DNA of 64,000 nt, taken from contig NZ_SIJH01000002.1 in NCBI RefSeq assembly GCF_004762095.1, positions 124,001-188,000 on the forward strand, written 5' to 3'. Below the pieces are notes generated by a model. The model saw only the letters and a program-made list of their open reading frames with translations, was not told where the DNA came from and searched no databases. The translations under genes and the position numbers were made by a program. The DNA is from Tabrizicola caldifontis. Its GTDB lineage: Bacteria; Pseudomonadota; Alphaproteobacteria; Rhodobacterales; Rhodobacteraceae. Positions within the stretch are counted from its first letter, which is position 1. Every line of letters starts with the position of its first letter. Positions 35,200 to 46,300 of this stretch are shown here, one piece after another.

Positions 35200-37074
35200 G
35201 TGTTCCACGTGAAACACTACGATGTCATCGTGATCGGCGGCGGCCATGCCGGCGCCGAGGCTGCAGCCGCCGCGGCCCGGATGGGGGTGGCCACCGCGCT
35301 GGTCACGCTGCGGGTGGAGACGCTGGGCGCGATGTCCTGCAATCCCGCGATCGGCGGTCTTGGCAAGGGCCATCTGGTGCGCGAGATCGATGCGCTGGAC
35401 GGGGTGATGAGCCGGATGGCGGACCGTGCCGGGATCCAGTTCCGGCTGCTGAACCGGCGCAAGGGCCCTGCGGTGCAGGGGCCGCGGGCGCAGATCGACC
35501 GACGCCTCTATCGTGAGGCGATGCGGGCCGAGCTGCTGGCCACCCCGGGCCTTCAGGTGATCGAGGGCGAAGTTGCCGGGCTGCGCCTTTCTGGCGGTGC
35601 GGTGACCGGCGTGGTGCTGGCGTCAGGCGCAGAGCTGGCCTCGGGCCGTGTGGTGCTGACGGCAGGCACCTTCCTGAATGGCGTGATTCATATTGGCGAC
35701 CGGCGGATGCCGGGCGGTCGTATGGGTGATTCTCCGTCGAAGCTGCTGGCAGCACAGCTTGCCGAGCTTGCCCTGCCGGTTGGTCGCCTGAAGACGGGAA
35801 CCCCGCCGCGGCTGGATGGCCGGACCATCGACTGGGCGCGGCTCGACAGTCAGCCGGGGGATGAGAACCCGGTAATGTTCTCGTTCCTGAACCGGGCGCC
35901 CGAGGCTCGGCAGGTCGCCTGCGGCATCACCCATACGACTGAGGCGACCCACCAGATCGTCCGGGACAACCTGGGTCGTTCCGCGATGTATGGGGGCCAT
36001 ATCGAGGGCGTCGGCCCGCGCTATTGCCCGTCGATCGAGGACAAGGTGGTGCGGTTCGCCGACAAGGTTTCGCATCAGGTGTTCCTGGAGCCGGAGGGGC
36101 TGGACGACCACACGGTTTATCCGAACGGGTTGAGCACCTCATTGCCGGAAGAGGTCCAGCACGCCTATATCCACACGATTCCCGGCCTGGAACACACCGT
36201 GATCCTGCAACCGGGCTATGCGATCGAATATGATTATTTCGACCCCCGCTCGCTGCACGGGACGCTGGAGACGCGTGCCGTGCAGGGCCTTTACTTCGCT
36301 GGGCAGATCAACGGCACGACGGGGTATGAAGAGGCGGCAGCCCAAGGTATTGTGGCCGGGATCAACGCCGCCGCAGCATCCAGGGGGGCTGAACCGATCC
36401 TTTTCAGCCGAACCGATAGCTATATCGGCGTCATGATTGATGATCTGACATCGCGGGGTGTCACAGAGCCTTACCGCATGTTCACTTCGCGGGCAGAGTT
36501 CCGGCTGACTGTTCGGGCCGACAATGCCGATCGACGGCTGACTCCGGTAGGCCTAGCGGCCGGCTGCGTGTCGGAAGCGCGTCGCATCGCCTTTGAGGCC
36601 AAGCTGGAGGCCTTGGAATCGTGCCGAGGGGCGCTGTCTTCCGCCATGCTGTCGCCGAAGGATCTTGTCGCCTGTGGTCTGAACGTCAGCCGCGACGGGG
36701 GGAAGCGCAGCGCGTATGAGGCCCTGGCCCTGCCGGGGGCAGATCTGGATCGGCTGGTGAACAGCTTCGAGGTGTACCGGTCCATTGAGCCGACGGCGCT
36801 TGCACAGCTGCAGATTGATGCGACCTACGACCAGTATTCTGATCGGCAAACGCGTGAAGTGGCCGATCTTCGGCGCCAGGAGACGCAGCGAATCCCTGCA
36901 GACTTCGACTATCGGCGTATTTCCGGGCTATCGAATGAACTGAAGCAGAAACTTGCACAGATCCGGCCGGAAAGCATGCTTCAGGCCGCGCGGATCGAGG
37001 GGGTTACGCCGGCGGCGATGCTGCTGATCCTTTCGCATCTGCGCAAGGGCCATTCCGAACGGCTGGTCGGATGA
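35200..37074 (+). CDS. mnmG: tRNA uridine-5-carboxymethylaminomethyl modification enzyme MnmG (GTG start)
   Basis: The 624-residue protein begins [17 protein letters not shown], an FAD-binding motif, and runs full length to a C-terminal helical domain. It partners MnmE. Translation starts at GTG three bases after the mnmE stop; the F-H-V-K-H N-terminus is encoded by a parS site, so the DNA element dictates these residues. The C-terminal stop overlaps the rsmG start. Confidence 0.96.
   Translation: MFHVKHYDVIVIGGGHAGAEAAAAAARMGVATALVTLRVETLGAMSCNPAIGGLGKGHLVREIDALDGVMSRMADRAGIQFRLLNRRKGPAVQGPRAQIDRRLYREAMRAELLATPGLQVIEGEVAGLRLSGGAVTGVVLASGAELASGRVVLTAGTFLNGVIHIGDRRMPGGRMGDSPSKLLAAQLAELALPVGRLKTGTPPRLDGRTIDWARLDSQPGDENPVMFSFLNRAPEARQVACGITHTTEATHQIVRDNLGRSAMYGGHIEGVGPRYCPSIEDKVVRFADKVSHQVFLEPEGLDDHTVYPNGLSTSLPEEVQHAYIHTIPGLEHTVILQPGYAIEYDYFDPRSLHGTLETRAVQGLYFAGQINGTTGYEEAAAQGIVAGINAAAASRGAEPILFSRTDSYIGVMIDDLTSRGVTEPYRMFTSRAEFRLTVRADNADRRLTPVGLAAGCVSEARRIAFEAKLEALESCRGALSSAMLSPKDLVACGLNVSRDGGKRSAYEALALPGADLDRLVNSFEVYRSIEPTALAQLQIDATYDQYSDRQTREVADLRRQETQRIPADFDYRRISGLSNELKQKLAQIRPESMLQAARIEGVTPAAMLLILSHLRKGHSERLVG
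35201..35216. promoter_or_regulatory. parS centromere site 1 (TGTTCCACGTGAAACA)
   Basis: The 16-mer differs at one position from the perfect palindromic parS TGTTTCACGTGAAACA. It overlaps the GTG start of mnmG, and ParA and ParB are encoded 2.5-4.2 kb downstream. Confidence 0.85.
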
Positions 37075-37706
37075 TGGTGAACGACCAAGTCGAGGTGGGC
37101 GGGGTGGATGTTTCACGTGAAACATTTGCCACGCTGAAAGGACTGGAAGGTCTTGTTCGCAAATGGAGTCCCGCCATAAATCTGGTCAGCAAGGCCACGA
37201 TGTCTGACCTGTGGGACAGGCACATTGCAGATTCGGCGCAACTTTTTCTGCTATGCCCCCCAGATGCGCGAGCCTGGGTTGATCTGGGGTCGGGCGGGGG
37301 CTTTCCGGGCCTTGTGCTGGCGGCCATTGCCCGCGAAAAGCATCCGGGACTGAAGTTTACCCTGGTCGAGGCCGATCAGCGCAAGGCGACGTTCCTTCGT
37401 CAGGCGGCCAGATCACTGGGCTTGCCTGTGGTCGTGTTGCACCAAAGGATCGAATCCCTGGCGCCGCTGCAAGCCGATGTGATTTCTGCCCGTGCGCTTG
37501 CCTCTTTGTCCGATCTGCTGGGCTTCGCTGCGGTGCATTTGCGTGCGAGCGGAACGGCCATCTTTCCCAAGGGGGCGCGCCATGCCGAGGAATTGACCGA
37601 GGCGCGGAACAGGTGGACATTCGACATTGAAACGCGACCCAGCCAATCCGATCGGGATTCAGCGGTTCTGGTGATCAGGAACATTCATCGTGCAAACCAA
37701 GACTGA
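37071..37706 (+). CDS. rsmG: 16S rRNA (guanine-527-N7) methyltransferase RsmG
   Basis: The 211-residue methyltransferase has the S-adenosylmethionine-binding motif [10 protein letters not shown] (about residues 66-75). It methylates G527 of 16S rRNA. The start overlaps the mnmG stop. A perfect parS site lies within codons 13-19 and accounts for the V-S-R-E-T segment. The end overlaps parA by 17 bases. Confidence 0.95.
   Translation: MMVNDQVEVGGVDVSRETFATLKGLEGLVRKWSPAINLVSKATMSDLWDRHIADSAQLFLLCPPDARAWVDLGSGGGFPGLVLAAIAREKHPGLKFTLVEADQRKATFLRQAARSLGLPVVVLHQRIESLAPLQADVISARALASLSDLLGFAAVHLRASGTAIFPKGARHAEELTEARNRWTFDIETRPSQSDRDSAVLVIRNIHRANQD
37109..37124. promoter_or_regulatory. parS centromere site 2 (perfect palindrome TGTTTCACGTGAAACA)
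   Basis: A perfect 16-bp parS sequence lies inside the 5' coding region of rsmG, about 5.1 kb from the probable oriC and 0.6 kb before parA. It is the expected loading site for ParB. Confidence 0.93.
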
Positions 37707-38508
37707 AGCAAAGCGCGCCCATATTATTGCTTTGGCCAACCAGAAGGGCGGGGTGGGCAAGACCACGACTGCGATCAACCTGGCTGCCGGGCTTGCCGAG
37801 CTTGGCTTGAAGGTGCTTCTCGTGGACATCGACCCGCAAGGCAATTCGTCCACGGGGTTCGGAATCCGTCCGGATGCCCGAAAGAAGACAAGCTACGATT
37901 TGATTGTCGATCAGGCAGATCTACAGGATGTTGTGGTTGAAACGGGTATTCCCGATGTAATGATCATCCCGGCTAACGCAGACCTTGCGTCGGCCGACCT
38001 TGATATCGTGTCGAACGAAAAGCGCAGCTATCTGTTGCACGATGCCTTGCGCCGGCCGGAAATGGACAGCTTCGGTTTCGACTACGTCCTGATAGATTGC
38101 CCACCGGCGTTGAGCCTTCTGACCGTCAACGCCCTTGTCGCCTGCGATTCGGTCCTTGTGCCGCTGCAATGCGAATTCTTTGCGCTGGAAGGGCTTTCTC
38201 AGCTGATGCTGACGATTCGCGATGTGCGGCGCTCGGCCAATCCGAACCTGCGGATCGAAGGTGTTGTGTTGACCATGCATGACCGCCGCAACAGATTGAC
38301 CGCGCAGGTCGAAGCCGACGCTCGTGCAAACATGGGTGAGCTGGTCATGCAAACGACGATTCCGCGCAATGTCCGCATCAGCGAAGCCCCATCACATGCG
38401 CTGCCGGTTCTGACCTACGATCCGGGATCGAAGGGGGCAGAGGCCTATCGCGCCCTGGCGCGCGAGATTGCCGCCCGGCGCAAGACACCCGAGATTTCAG
38501 AGGCCTGA
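37690..38508 (+). CDS. parA: Chromosome-partitioning ATPase ParA
   Basis: The 272-residue protein has the deviant Walker [10 protein letters not shown] (about residues 18-26), D-I-D-P-Q-G-N and D-C-P-P-A-L motifs of ParA ATPases. It drives segregation of ParB-parS complexes. The start codon is GTG inside the end of rsmG. Confidence 0.96.
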   Translation: MQTKTEAKRAHIIALANQKGGVGKTTTAINLAAGLAELGLKVLLVDIDPQGNSSTGFGIRPDARKKTSYDLIVDQADLQDVVVETGIPDVMIIPANADLASADLDIVSNEKRSYLLHDALRRPEMDSFGFDYVLIDCPPALSLLTVNALVACDSVLVPLQCEFFALEGLSQLMLTIRDVRRSANPNLRIEGVVLTMHDRRNRLTAQVEADARANMGELVMQTTIPRNVRISEAPSHALPVLTYDPGSKGAEAYRALAREIAARRKTPEISEA

Positions 38509-38511
38509 GAG

Positions 38512-39402
38512 ATGAGCAGCAAGAACGAAAAGCGCGGTCTGGGACGTGGTCTGTCTGCCTTGATGGCAGACGTCCATCTTGCCGGCCCGGAGCAACTGGG
38601 AACCCCGCGCAAGGCCGAGCTTTATCTGCCGGTCGACAGGCTGGAGCCCAATCCGCAGCAGCCACGGGTGGACTTCCGCAAGGAAGAATTGGAATCGCTG
38701 GCTGATTCGATTCGGCAGAAGGGCGTCATCCAGCCGCTGATCGTGCGGCGCAAGCCTGGCAGCGACCGGTATGAAATCGTTGCGGGTGAACGCCGATGGC
38801 GGGCGGCACAACTGGCGCAGCAGCACGAAGTCCCCGTCGTGGTGCGCGACCTGAATGATACCGAAGTCCTGGAAGTGGCGATCATCGAGAACATTCAGCG
38901 CGCGGATCTGAACGCGATCGAAGAGGCGCTGGGATTCCGTCAGTTGATGACGCGGTTCGGGCACACACAGGAAAAACTGGCCGAGGCTCTGAGCAAAAGC
39001 CGCAGCCATGTGGCCAACCTTCTGCGACTGCTGACCCTTCCAGACGAAGTGCAGGAAATGGTCCGCAGCGGAACGCTGAGCGCCGGCCACGCCAGGGCGC
39101 TTATCGGGCATCCGCGGGCTGCGGAGCTGGCGGCGCAGGTCGTGGCGAAGGGCCTTTCCGTGCGCGAGACGGAAAAGCTGGCCAAGGCCGAAGGGGTAGG
39201 AAAATCGGCAAGACCGGCACCGGCAAAGCGTGAAAAGGATGCCGACACGCGGGCGCTGGAGGCGGATCTTTCCGCCAACCTGCGACTTCCGGTGACGATC
39301 GAGCACGGTGCCGACGGCGAAAGCGGACAGATCACCATTCGCTACAAGACGCTGGATGATCTCGACATGCTGTGCCAGATGCTGTCGCGTCTACCAGATT
39401 AG
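38512..39402 (+). CDS. parB: Chromosome-partitioning protein ParB
   Basis: The 296-residue protein has an N-terminal ParA-interacting segment (K-R-G-L-G-R-G-L-S-A-L), the nuclease-like CTP-binding domain with G-E-R-R-W-R-A-A and E-N-I-Q-R-A-D-L-N, a helix-turn-helix for parS binding, and a C-terminal dimerisation region. It starts three bases after parA. The two parS sites at 35201 and 37109 are its presumed targets. Confidence 0.96.
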   Translation: MSSKNEKRGLGRGLSALMADVHLAGPEQLGTPRKAELYLPVDRLEPNPQQPRVDFRKEELESLADSIRQKGVIQPLIVRRKPGSDRYEIVAGERRWRAAQLAQQHEVPVVVRDLNDTEVLEVAIIENIQRADLNAIEEALGFRQLMTRFGHTQEKLAEALSKSRSHVANLLRLLTLPDEVQEMVRSGTLSAGHARALIGHPRAAELAAQVVAKGLSVRETEKLAKAEGVGKSARPAPAKREKDADTRALEADLSANLRLPVTIEHGADGESGQITIRYKTLDDLDMLCQMLSRLPD

Positions 39403-39408
39403 GTGGTT

Positions 39409-40581
39409 TCAGCCGCCGCTTTGACGATCGGCCAGCAGCCGACGCAGAATGGCGTTCAGGACGATCACGCCTGACCGGGTCGTGGCTATGCGGTCCCCAT
39501 CCCGGCGGATGAGACCTAGGTTGATCACCTCGTCAAGCGCTGCGTCGGGCAGGGGGCTGCCTGCCAGATCGGCGAACCGGGTCAGAGAGGCGCCTTCCCG
39601 AAGGCGCAGCGCAAACATCAGATATTCGGCGGCGCGGTCCTCGGCCGGCAGGGATTCGATCCGTTCTGCCGCCCCCGCCGCGGAAAGGGTCTGGTTCAGC
39701 CAGAGTGTCGGCAGGGGTTCCGCCACGGTTGCGATGCGTCCCGAACCCAGCGTGAGGCGCCCGTGGGCGCCGGGGCCGATGCCCGCATAATCCCCCATGC
39801 GCCAGTAGATCAGATTGTGCCGCGATTCGTCGCCGGGGCGGGCGTGATTCGAAACCTCATAGGCCGGCAAACCGAATGATTCGGTGATCTCCTGCGTCAG
39901 CTCGAACATTTCGGCGGCAAGGTCTTCACCCGGAAGGCCGTGCAGCAGGTTTCTTGCATGCATCTGGCCGAAGACGGTGCCATCCTCGATGGTCAACTGG
40001 TAAAGTGACAAATGGGACGTGCCAAAATCCAGCGCGCGGCGCAGCTCGTCCCGCCAGGCCGCCAGCGTCTGGTTCTGGCGCGCATAGATCAGGTCGATGC
40101 TGACCCGCTGAAAGGTGGACTGCGCTATGGCGATGGCGGAATGAGCGTCCTCGACACTGTGCGCACGCCCGAGACGGCGAAGATCGTTCTGATCAAGTGA
40201 CTGAATTCCAAGAGAAACCCGGTTGACGCCGGCCTTTGCATAGCCCTCGAACCGGGCAGCCTCGACCGAGCCGGGATTGGCCTCAAGCGTGATCTCGACA
40301 TCGTTTGCAAGCACCCAGGTGGCGCGAACGCGGTCAAGGATGCACTGAACGGTTGCCGCCTCCATCAGCGATGGGGTGCCACCGCCGAAAAAGACGGTGT
40401 TCAGCACGCGACCTTGCGTCATTGCGCCGACGCGGTCGATCTCGGCCTCGAATGCGCGAAGCCACCGTGACTGATCGACGCCCGATGCAACGTGGCTGTT
40501 GAAGTCGCAATATGGGCATTTCGACTGGCAGAAGGGCCAGTGCAGATAAAGGCCGAAACCCGCATGGCGCCAGTCTTCCAT
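39409..40581 (-). CDS. hemW: Radical SAM haem chaperone HemW
   Basis: The 390-residue protein has the radical SAM cluster motif C-Q-S-K-C-P-Y-C-D-F (C-x3-C-x2-C) near residue 18 and a G-G-G-T-P-S-L motif. The C-terminal HemN-like domain is present. HemW transfers haem to apo-proteins and was formerly annotated as coproporphyrinogen oxidase. It ends the rph-rdgB-hemW operon, sharing one base with the rdgB stop, and converges with parB. Confidence 0.92.
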   Translation of the reverse strand: MEDWRHAGFGLYLHWPFCQSKCPYCDFNSHVASGVDQSRWLRAFEAEIDRVGAMTQGRVLNTVFFGGGTPSLMEAATVQCILDRVRATWVLANDVEITLEANPGSVEAARFEGYAKAGVNRVSLGIQSLDQNDLRRLGRAHSVEDAHSAIAIAQSTFQRVSIDLIYARQNQTLAAWRDELRRALDFGTSHLSLYQLTIEDGTVFGQMHARNLLHGLPGEDLAAEMFELTQEITESFGLPAYEVSNHARPGDESRHNLIYWRMGDYAGIGPGAHGRLTLGSGRIATVAEPLPTLWLNQTLSAAGAAERIESLPAEDRAAEYLMFALRLREGASLTRFADLAGSPLPDAALDEVINLGLIRRDGDRIATTRSGVIVLNAILRRLLADRQSGG

Positions 40582-41186
40582 CAGGCAAACAGGGCAGCGA
40601 CCAGTTTGGCGAAGGCATCGGCACGATGGGACAGGCGGTTCTTCTCCCAGCGGTCAATTTCGCCGAAGGTCTGGCTGTAGCCATCCGGCAGGAAGATCGG
40701 GTCGAAGCCATGGCCTTGGTCTCCACGACCGGGCCAGACCAGGCGGCCTTGCACTTTTCCTTCAAAAACAAGGTCCTGCCCATCCGGCGCTGCCAGAACC
40801 AGCGTACAGCAGAACTGGGCACGGCGGGGTTCCGGGGCATTTCGGGCCTCAAGTTCGCGCCAGACGCGCTCCATCCCGACCTTGAAATCGCGGCCCTTCG
40901 CCGTTGTGGCCCAATCGGCGGTGAAAACACCCGGGGCACCGTCCAGCGCATCGACGGCAAGCCCGGAATCGTCTGCCAGTGCCACCATCCCGCTGGCCTT
41001 TGCGGCAGCGTGAGCCTTCAGCCTGGCATTGCCGGCAAAGGTGGTTTCGGTTTCTTCCGGCTCGGGCAGGCCAAGTTCGCCGCCGCCGACCACCGTCACA
41101 CCGTAGGGTGCCAGAAGATCGGCGATTTCTTCCAGTTTGCCCCGGTTGTGCGTGGCAACCAGCAGTCGATCCCCGCGTTTCAGCAT
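40581..41186 (-). CDS. rdgB: Non-canonical purine NTP pyrophosphatase (RdgB/HAM1)
   Basis: The 201-residue protein has the motifs V-A-T-H-N-R-G-K, A-D-D-S-G-L-A-V-D-A-L and G-F-D-P-I-F of the ITPase family. It removes dITP, ITP and XTP from the nucleotide pool. Its start shares one base with the rph stop (TGATG). Confidence 0.95.
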   Translation of the reverse strand: MLKRGDRLLVATHNRGKLEEIADLLAPYGVTVVGGGELGLPEPEETETTFAGNARLKAHAAAKASGMVALADDSGLAVDALDGAPGVFTADWATTAKGRDFKVGMERVWRELEARNAPEPRRAQFCCTLVLAAPDGQDLVFEGKVQGRLVWPGRGDQGHGFDPIFLPDGYSQTFGEIDRWEKNRLSHRADAFAKLVAALFA

Positions 41187-41899
41187 CAGCCCAGTGCCGC
41201 CTTCTGCGCGGCGACCAGCGCCGCATTGCCGTGACGGGCAAGGTCCAGCAGATGCAGCAGCTCGTCCTGACTGAAGGCGGACCCCTCGGCCGACATCTGC
41301 ACCTCGATCAGCTTTCCCGCGCCGGTCATCACGAAGTTTCCGTCGGTCCCGGCAGCGGAATCCTCGGCATAGTCAAGGTCCAGCACCGGCTGCCCGGCAT
41401 AGATTCCGCATGACACGGCAGAGACATGGTCCAGGATCGGGTCGGTCGTGATCGCGCCCGCAGCAAGCAGCCTGTTCACCGCCAGGCGCAACGCCACCCA
41501 GCCGCCGGTGATCGAGGCACAGCGGGTGCCGCCGTCGGCCTGTATCACGTCGCAGTCCACGACGATCTGCCGTTCCCCAAGCGCCTGCCGATCAACGCCC
41601 GCCCGCAGTGAGCGTCCGATAAGTCTTTGAATTTCCTGAGTTCTGCCAGACTGCTTTCCTGCCGCTGCCTCTCTGCGGGTGCGCGTGTTGGTCGCCCGCG
41701 GCAGCATTCCGTATTCTGCCGTCACCCAGCCCTGCCCGGACCCCTTCAGGAAGGGCGGGGGTTTGTCCTCGATCGTGGCGGAACACAGGACATGCGTCTC
41801 GCCCATGCGAATCAGGCATGACCCTTCGGCATGCCTCATCACGCCGGTTTCGATTGAAACCGCGCGCAGATCGCTTAACTTCCTGCCTGACGGGCGCAT
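41186..41899 (-). CDS. rph: Ribonuclease PH
   Basis: The 237-residue protein begins M-R-P-S-G-R and has [10 protein letters not shown] and [11 protein letters not shown] motifs of the phosphorolytic 3'-exoribonuclease that trims tRNA precursors. It heads the rph-rdgB-hemW operon and is divergent from hrcA (75 bp between them). A longer in-frame start within hrcA was rejected. Confidence 0.96.
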   Translation of the reverse strand: MRPSGRKLSDLRAVSIETGVMRHAEGSCLIRMGETHVLCSATIEDKPPPFLKGSGQGWVTAEYGMLPRATNTRTRREAAAGKQSGRTQEIQRLIGRSLRAGVDRQALGERQIVVDCDVIQADGGTRCASITGGWVALRLAVNRLLAAGAITTDPILDHVSAVSCGIYAGQPVLDLDYAEDSAAGTDGNFVMTGAGKLIEVQMSAEGSAFSQDELLHLLDLARHGNAALVAAQKAALG

Positions 41900-41974
41900 T
41901 GCCGGACCTTTCTGCCTGGGATGCGGCCACATACGCAACCACAGACACCGGATGCAACCCCGATTGCTGAAACC

Positions 41975-43045
41975 ATGAGCACTCCTCAGCCTATCCTGGC
42001 CGACATGAACGACCGTACGCGCGAGGTCTTCCGCCGGGTGGTCGAAGGCTACCTGGCTTCGGGCGAGCCCGTGGGGTCGCGCACCCTGACCCGAGCCATG
42101 TCCGAGAAGGTCTCCGCCGCGACTGTGCGCAACGTGATGCAGGATCTGGAATATCTTGGCCTTCTGGACAGCCCGCATGTGTCGGCGGGACGCGTGCCCA
42201 CCCAACTCGGGCTGCGCATGTTCGTGGACAGCCTGCTTGAGGTCGGACAGGTCGCCCCCGAAGATCAGGAACGCATCGACGCGACCCTGGGCACCAATGA
42301 CCATGACGTGACCACCCTTCTCGACGAGGTCGGCGCCGCGCTGTCGGTCATCACCCGGGGTGCAAGCGTCGTGCTTGCGCCGAAACGCGAAGCGGCGATC
42401 CGCCATATCGAGTTTGTCAGCCTCGGTCCCGATAGGGCTCTGGTGGTGCTGGTCTTTGCCGACGGCCAGGTCGAGAACCGGATCTTCACGCCGCCGCCAG
42501 GGCAGACGCCTTCATCCATGCGCGAGGCGGCGAATTTCCTGAATGCGCTTGCCGATGGGCGGACCCTGTCGGAACTTCGGGCGCGCATCACCGAAGAAAT
42601 CGCGCAGCGTCGGCAAGAGATCGATTCGCTCGCGCGGGATCTGGTCGAAAGCGGCCTTGCCCTTTGGGAAAACGCCGGCGAACCGTCGGAACGGCTGATC
42701 GTGCGCGGCCGGGCGAATCTGATCAACGGGGTGGTCGATCAGGCGGAAATCGAGCGGATTCGCGTGCTGTTCGATGATCTTGAGCGCAAGCGCGACATTG
42801 CCGAGTTCCTGTCCCTGACCGAGCAGGGCGATGGTGTGCGCATCTTTATCGGGTCGGAGAACAAGCTTTTCTCACTTTCCGGTTCAAGTCTGGTGGTTTC
42901 TCCCTATATGAACGCAGATCGGAAAATCATTGGCGCGGTGGGCGTCATCGGTCCGACACGGCTGAACTACGGCCGAATCGTCCCGATTGTCGATTACACC
43001 GCCCAACTGGTGGGCCGCCTTGTCTCGGAACGGGGCAAGGGCTGA
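41975..43045 (+). CDS. hrcA: Heat-inducible transcription repressor HrcA
   Basis: The 356-residue protein has an N-terminal winged-helix domain with [12 protein letters not shown] and [17 protein letters not shown]-like central domain and C-terminal dimerisation region follow. HrcA binds CIRCE elements to repress groESL and sometimes dnaK. No CIRCE element was seen in its own upstream region. grpE follows 19 bases downstream. The ATG at 41975 was chosen over one 18 codons upstream, which lies at the start of rph on the other strand. Confidence 0.94.
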   Translation: MSTPQPILADMNDRTREVFRRVVEGYLASGEPVGSRTLTRAMSEKVSAATVRNVMQDLEYLGLLDSPHVSAGRVPTQLGLRMFVDSLLEVGQVAPEDQERIDATLGTNDHDVTTLLDEVGAALSVITRGASVVLAPKREAAIRHIEFVSLGPDRALVVLVFADGQVENRIFTPPPGQTPSSMREAANFLNALADGRTLSELRARITEEIAQRRQEIDSLARDLVESGLALWENAGEPSERLIVRGRANLINGVVDQAEIERIRVLFDDLERKRDIAEFLSLTEQGDGVRIFIGSENKLFSLSGSSLVVSPYMNADRKIIGAVGVIGPTRLNYGRIVPIVDYTAQLVGRLVSERGKG

Positions 43046-43064
43046 CTTAGACGAGGACCATGAG

Positions 43065-43607
43065 ATGGTGCAGGAACAAGCCGCTTCGTCGCAGGTGGAG
43101 CTGGAAGAGTTTGCGGCAACCCCCGAGGACGCCGGAGTGGACGAGCTGGAGGCCCTGAGGGCCGAGCGCGATGAATTGCGCGACAAGTTCATGCGCGCCC
43201 TGGCGGATGCCGAGAATTCCCGCAAGCGCGCCGAGCGGGACAGGAAAGAGGCCGAGATGTATGGTGGCACGCGGCTCGCGCGCGATCTTCTGCCGGTCTA
43301 TGACAACCTGAACCGTGCGCTTCAGGCAATTCCCGAGGAAAGCCGCGCCGCCAGTGCCGCGCTGATCGAAGGGGTGGAGCTGACGCTGAAGGAACTGACC
43401 AACGTGATGGCCCGACACGGGGTAAAGGCAATTTCCCCCGCTGTGGGGGATACTTTCGATCCGCAGTTGCACCAGGCCATGTTCGAGGCCCCGGTGCCCG
43501 GCACCAAGGCTGGCCAGATCATCCAGGTGGCGACCGAAGGCTTCATGCTGCACGACCGTCTGCTGCGCCCGGCACAGGTCGGCGTGTCATCGAACACGGA
43601 GGAATAG
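43065..43607 (+). CDS. grpE: Nucleotide exchange factor GrpE
   Basis: The 180-residue DnaK co-chaperone has a charged coiled-coil N-terminal half (L-R-A-E-R-D-E-L-R-D-K-F-M-R-A-L-A-D-A-E-N) and the C-terminal beta domain with F-D-P-Q-L-H-Q-A-M and V-A-T-E-G-F. The start follows a GAGG sequence. dnaK is not in this window. Confidence 0.94.
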   Translation: MVQEQAASSQVELEEFAATPEDAGVDELEALRAERDELRDKFMRALADAENSRKRAERDRKEAEMYGGTRLARDLLPVYDNLNRALQAIPEESRAASAALIEGVELTLKELTNVMARHGVKAISPAVGDTFDPQLHQAMFEAPVPGTKAGQIIQVATEGFMLHDRLLRPAQVGVSSNTEE

Positions 43608-43620
43608 GGCGAATGCCTCG

Positions 43621-43651
43621 CCACAGCGCACCGCCGGACGGTGCGCTGTGG
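43621..43651. terminator. Bidirectional stem-loop between convergent grpE and mutS
   Basis: A perfect 13-bp stem (CCACAGCGCACCG / CGGTGCGCTGTGG) with a 5-base loop lies between the two stop codons. It is directly followed by a CGCACCCTACACC string that also occurs, slightly altered, upstream of mutS, so it may belong to a dispersed repeat family. Confidence 0.7.
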
Positions 43652-43657
43652 CGCACC

Positions 43658-46279
43658 CTACACCAAACGCTTGAGTTCATAGACAAGTTTCAGGGCCTCG
43701 ATGGGCGTCAACTCATCGGGGTGAACGTCTTTGAGCCGATCCTCAACTGCCGATACCCTGGGCTGCGCGGCCGGTACGGCGGGTGAAGCGGCGCGGAACA
43801 GGGGCAGGTCGTCGATCAGCGCGGTGGGCTTGCCGCCCTCGCGGTCGCCCTTTTCCAGCGCTTCGAGCACTTCGCGCGCCCGTTCGATCACGGCGGGCGG
43901 CAGCCCTGCAAGCCTGGCCACCTGCACACCATAGCTGCGGTCGGCGGCGCCTTCGCGGACCTCGTGCAGGAATATGACCTCGCCTTCCCATTCCTTCACC
44001 GTGACCGTGGCGTTCCTGACCCCAGGAAGCTTGCCGGCAAGCGCCGTCATCTCGTGGTAATGCGTTGCGAACAGCGCGCGGCAGCGGTTCACCTCGTGCA
44101 GATGTTCCAGCGTTGCCCAGGCGATCGAAAGCCCGTCATAGGTCGCGGTGCCGCGGCCGATCTCGTCCAGGATCACCAGTGCGCGGTCGTCGGCCTGGTT
44201 CAGGATCGCGGCGGTTTCCACCATCTCGACCATGAAGGTTGACCGGCCACGGGCCAGGTCGTCGGCTGCGCCCACCCGGCTGAACAGTTGCGAGACAAGC
44301 CCGATCCGGGCGGACGTGGCCGGGACATGGGAGCCGGCTTGGGCCAGAAGCGCGATCAGGGCGTTCTGGCGCAGGAAGGTGGATTTTCCCGCCATGTTCG
44401 GACCCGTCAGCAGCCAGATTGCCGGGGTTTCCGCAGGCGTCAGCGCGCAATCATTGGCGACGAAGGGCTGGCCCTCGCGCCGAAGGGCGCGCTCCACCAC
44501 GGGGTGGCGGCCGCCGACCACATGAAAGGCGCGGCTGTCGTCCACCACCGGGGCGCACCAACCCTCTTCAGCGGAAAGATCGGCGAAGGCGGCGGCCAGG
44601 TCGATCTCGGCCAAGGCGCGGGCGGCCTGCGCGATAACGGCGGAATTGTCCAGAATTCGGGCTTTCAGGCCGGAATAGTGACGCTTTTCGATCTCCAGTG
44701 CGTGGTTGCCTGCGTTCAGTATCCGGGTTTCCAGATCGGACAGCGCCAGCGTGGTGAAGCGGACCTGTCCGGCGGTGGTCTGGCGGTGGATGAACAGCTC
44801 GGGCATCGAGCGCATGCGCTCTTCATGCGTGGTCGTCGTCTCGATGAAATAGCCCAGCACGTTGTTGTGCTTGATCTTCAGGCTGGCGATGCCCGTGGCC
44901 TCGACATATTCGGCCTGCATCCGGGCGATCACGCCGCGGCCCTCGTCGCGCAGGGCCCGCGTTTCATCGAGTTCGGGGTCGTAGCCTTGCGCGATATAGC
45001 CGCCGTCGCGGGCCAGAAGCGGCGGCTCGGCCACCAGCGCGCGGGTCAGCAGATCCACCAGCGCCTGATGGCCGACCAGGGCGCGGGCGGCCTCGGCCAG
45101 AAGGGGCGGGGCCTCGGCCAGAAGGGCGGCGATCTGTCCGGCCTGTTCCAGCCCCGCGCGGATCGCGGCCATGTCGCGCGGGCCGTCGCGGTCGAGCGCC
45201 AGGCGCGAGAGGGCGCGGTCGATGTCAGGAACCCGCCGCAGCGCCTCGCGCAGGCGGGCGCGCAGGGCGGGGGCTTCCAGAAGGAAGTCCAGCGCGGCCT
45301 GGCGGGAATGGATGACCTTGAGGTCAAGCGAGGGCGAGGACAGCCGCCGTTCCAGCAGACGCGCGCCGCCGGCCGTCACCGTGCGATCGATGGCCGAGAG
45401 GAGTGAGCCCTCGCGCCCGCCCGACAGCGCCTGCGTCAGTTCCAGATTGCGGCGGGTGGCGGCGTCGATCTGCATCGTGCCGCCCGACAGTTCGCGCACC
45501 GGGGGACGCAGCAGCGGCATGCGACCGCGCTGGGTGAGGTGCAGGTAGTCGACCAGCGCGCCCATGGCCGAAACCTCGGCCCGGTCGAAGCTGCCGAAGG
45601 CGTCCAGCGAGGCGACGCCGAACAGGTCGCACAGCCGCTTTTCGGCATTGGCGGAATCGAAGCTGCCCCGCGATAGCGGTGTGATCGAAACCGCATTTTC
45701 TGCCATGTTAGAGACGATTTCCCGCTCCCGCGCCTCGTTCAGCAGCAGCTCTCGGGGGGCGATGCGGGCAAGATCGGGCCCAAGGCGGGTCGGCGAGGAT
45801 GGCATCACCCGGAATTCGCCGGTCGAGATGTCGGCCCAGGCCAGCGCAGCCTGATCGCGCACTTCGGAATAGGCAGCCAGGAAGTTGTGGCGACGTGCTT
45901 CCAGAAGGCTGTCCTCGGTCAGCGTGCCGGGCGTGACCAGCCGCACCACATCGCGCCGCACCACAGCCTTGGAGCCGCGCTTTTTCGCCTCGGCCGGGTC
46001 TTCCAGCTGTTCTGCGATGGCGACGCGAAAGCCCTTGCGGATCAGGGTCAGCAGGTAGCTTTCGGCCGAATGGACCGGCACGCCGCACATCGGGATCGGC
46101 TCGCCCAGATGCATCCCGCGCTTGGTCAGCGCGATGTCCAGCGCGGCAGCGGCGGCCACTGCGTCGTCGAAGAACATCTCGTAGAAATCGCCCATCCGGT
46201 AGAACAGAAGGGCGCCCGGATTCTGCGCCTTGATCTCCAGATATTGCGCCATCATCGGCGTCACGGCGTCGTCGGTCAC
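43658..46279 (-). CDS. mutS: DNA mismatch repair ATPase MutS
   Basis: The 873-residue protein is full length: mismatch-recognition domain with [12 protein letters not shown] near the N-terminus, connector, core, clamp, and an ATPase domain with Walker [10 protein letters not shown] and [12 protein letters not shown]. It recognises mispairs and recruits MutL. Hairpins flank both ends of the gene. Confidence 0.97.
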   Translation of the reverse strand: MTDDAVTPMMAQYLEIKAQNPGALLFYRMGDFYEMFFDDAVAAAAALDIALTKRGMHLGEPIPMCGVPVHSAESYLLTLIRKGFRVAIAEQLEDPAEAKKRGSKAVVRRDVVRLVTPGTLTEDSLLEARRHNFLAAYSEVRDQAALAWADISTGEFRVMPSSPTRLGPDLARIAPRELLLNEAREREIVSNMAENAVSITPLSRGSFDSANAEKRLCDLFGVASLDAFGSFDRAEVSAMGALVDYLHLTQRGRMPLLRPPVRELSGGTMQIDAATRRNLELTQALSGGREGSLLSAIDRTVTAGGARLLERRLSSPSLDLKVIHSRQAALDFLLEAPALRARLREALRRVPDIDRALSRLALDRDGPRDMAAIRAGLEQAGQIAALLAEAPPLLAEAARALVGHQALVDLLTRALVAEPPLLARDGGYIAQGYDPELDETRALRDEGRGVIARMQAEYVEATGIASLKIKHNNVLGYFIETTTTHEERMRSMPELFIHRQTTAGQVRFTTLALSDLETRILNAGNHALEIEKRHYSGLKARILDNSAVIAQAARALAEIDLAAAFADLSAEEGWCAPVVDDSRAFHVVGGRHPVVERALRREGQPFVANDCALTPAETPAIWLLTGPNMAGKSTFLRQNALIALLAQAGSHVPATSARIGLVSQLFSRVGAADDLARGRSTFMVEMVETAAILNQADDRALVILDEIGRGTATYDGLSIAWATLEHLHEVNRCRALFATHYHEMTALAGKLPGVRNATVTVKEWEGEVIFLHEVREGAADRSYGVQVARLAGLPPAVIERAREVLEALEKGDREGGKPTALIDDLPLFRAASPAVPAAQPRVSAVEDRLKDVHPDELTPIEALKLVYELKRLV
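45708..45725 (+). repeat. 18-bp repeat TTAGAGACGATTTCCCGC, copy 2 (inside mutS)
   Basis: Identical to 17681-17698. Positions 45702-45715 (GCCATGTTAGAGAC) are also identical to 57133-57146. Confidence 0.6.
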
Positions 46280-46300
46280 GGTCGTCCCCCCGGGCGATGC

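Noticed and set aside
41900-41974. CIRCE element or heat-shock promoter in the rph-hrcA gap
   Set aside because: No TTAGCACTC-N9-GAGTGCTAA-like inverted repeat and no convincing sigma-32 promoter was seen.
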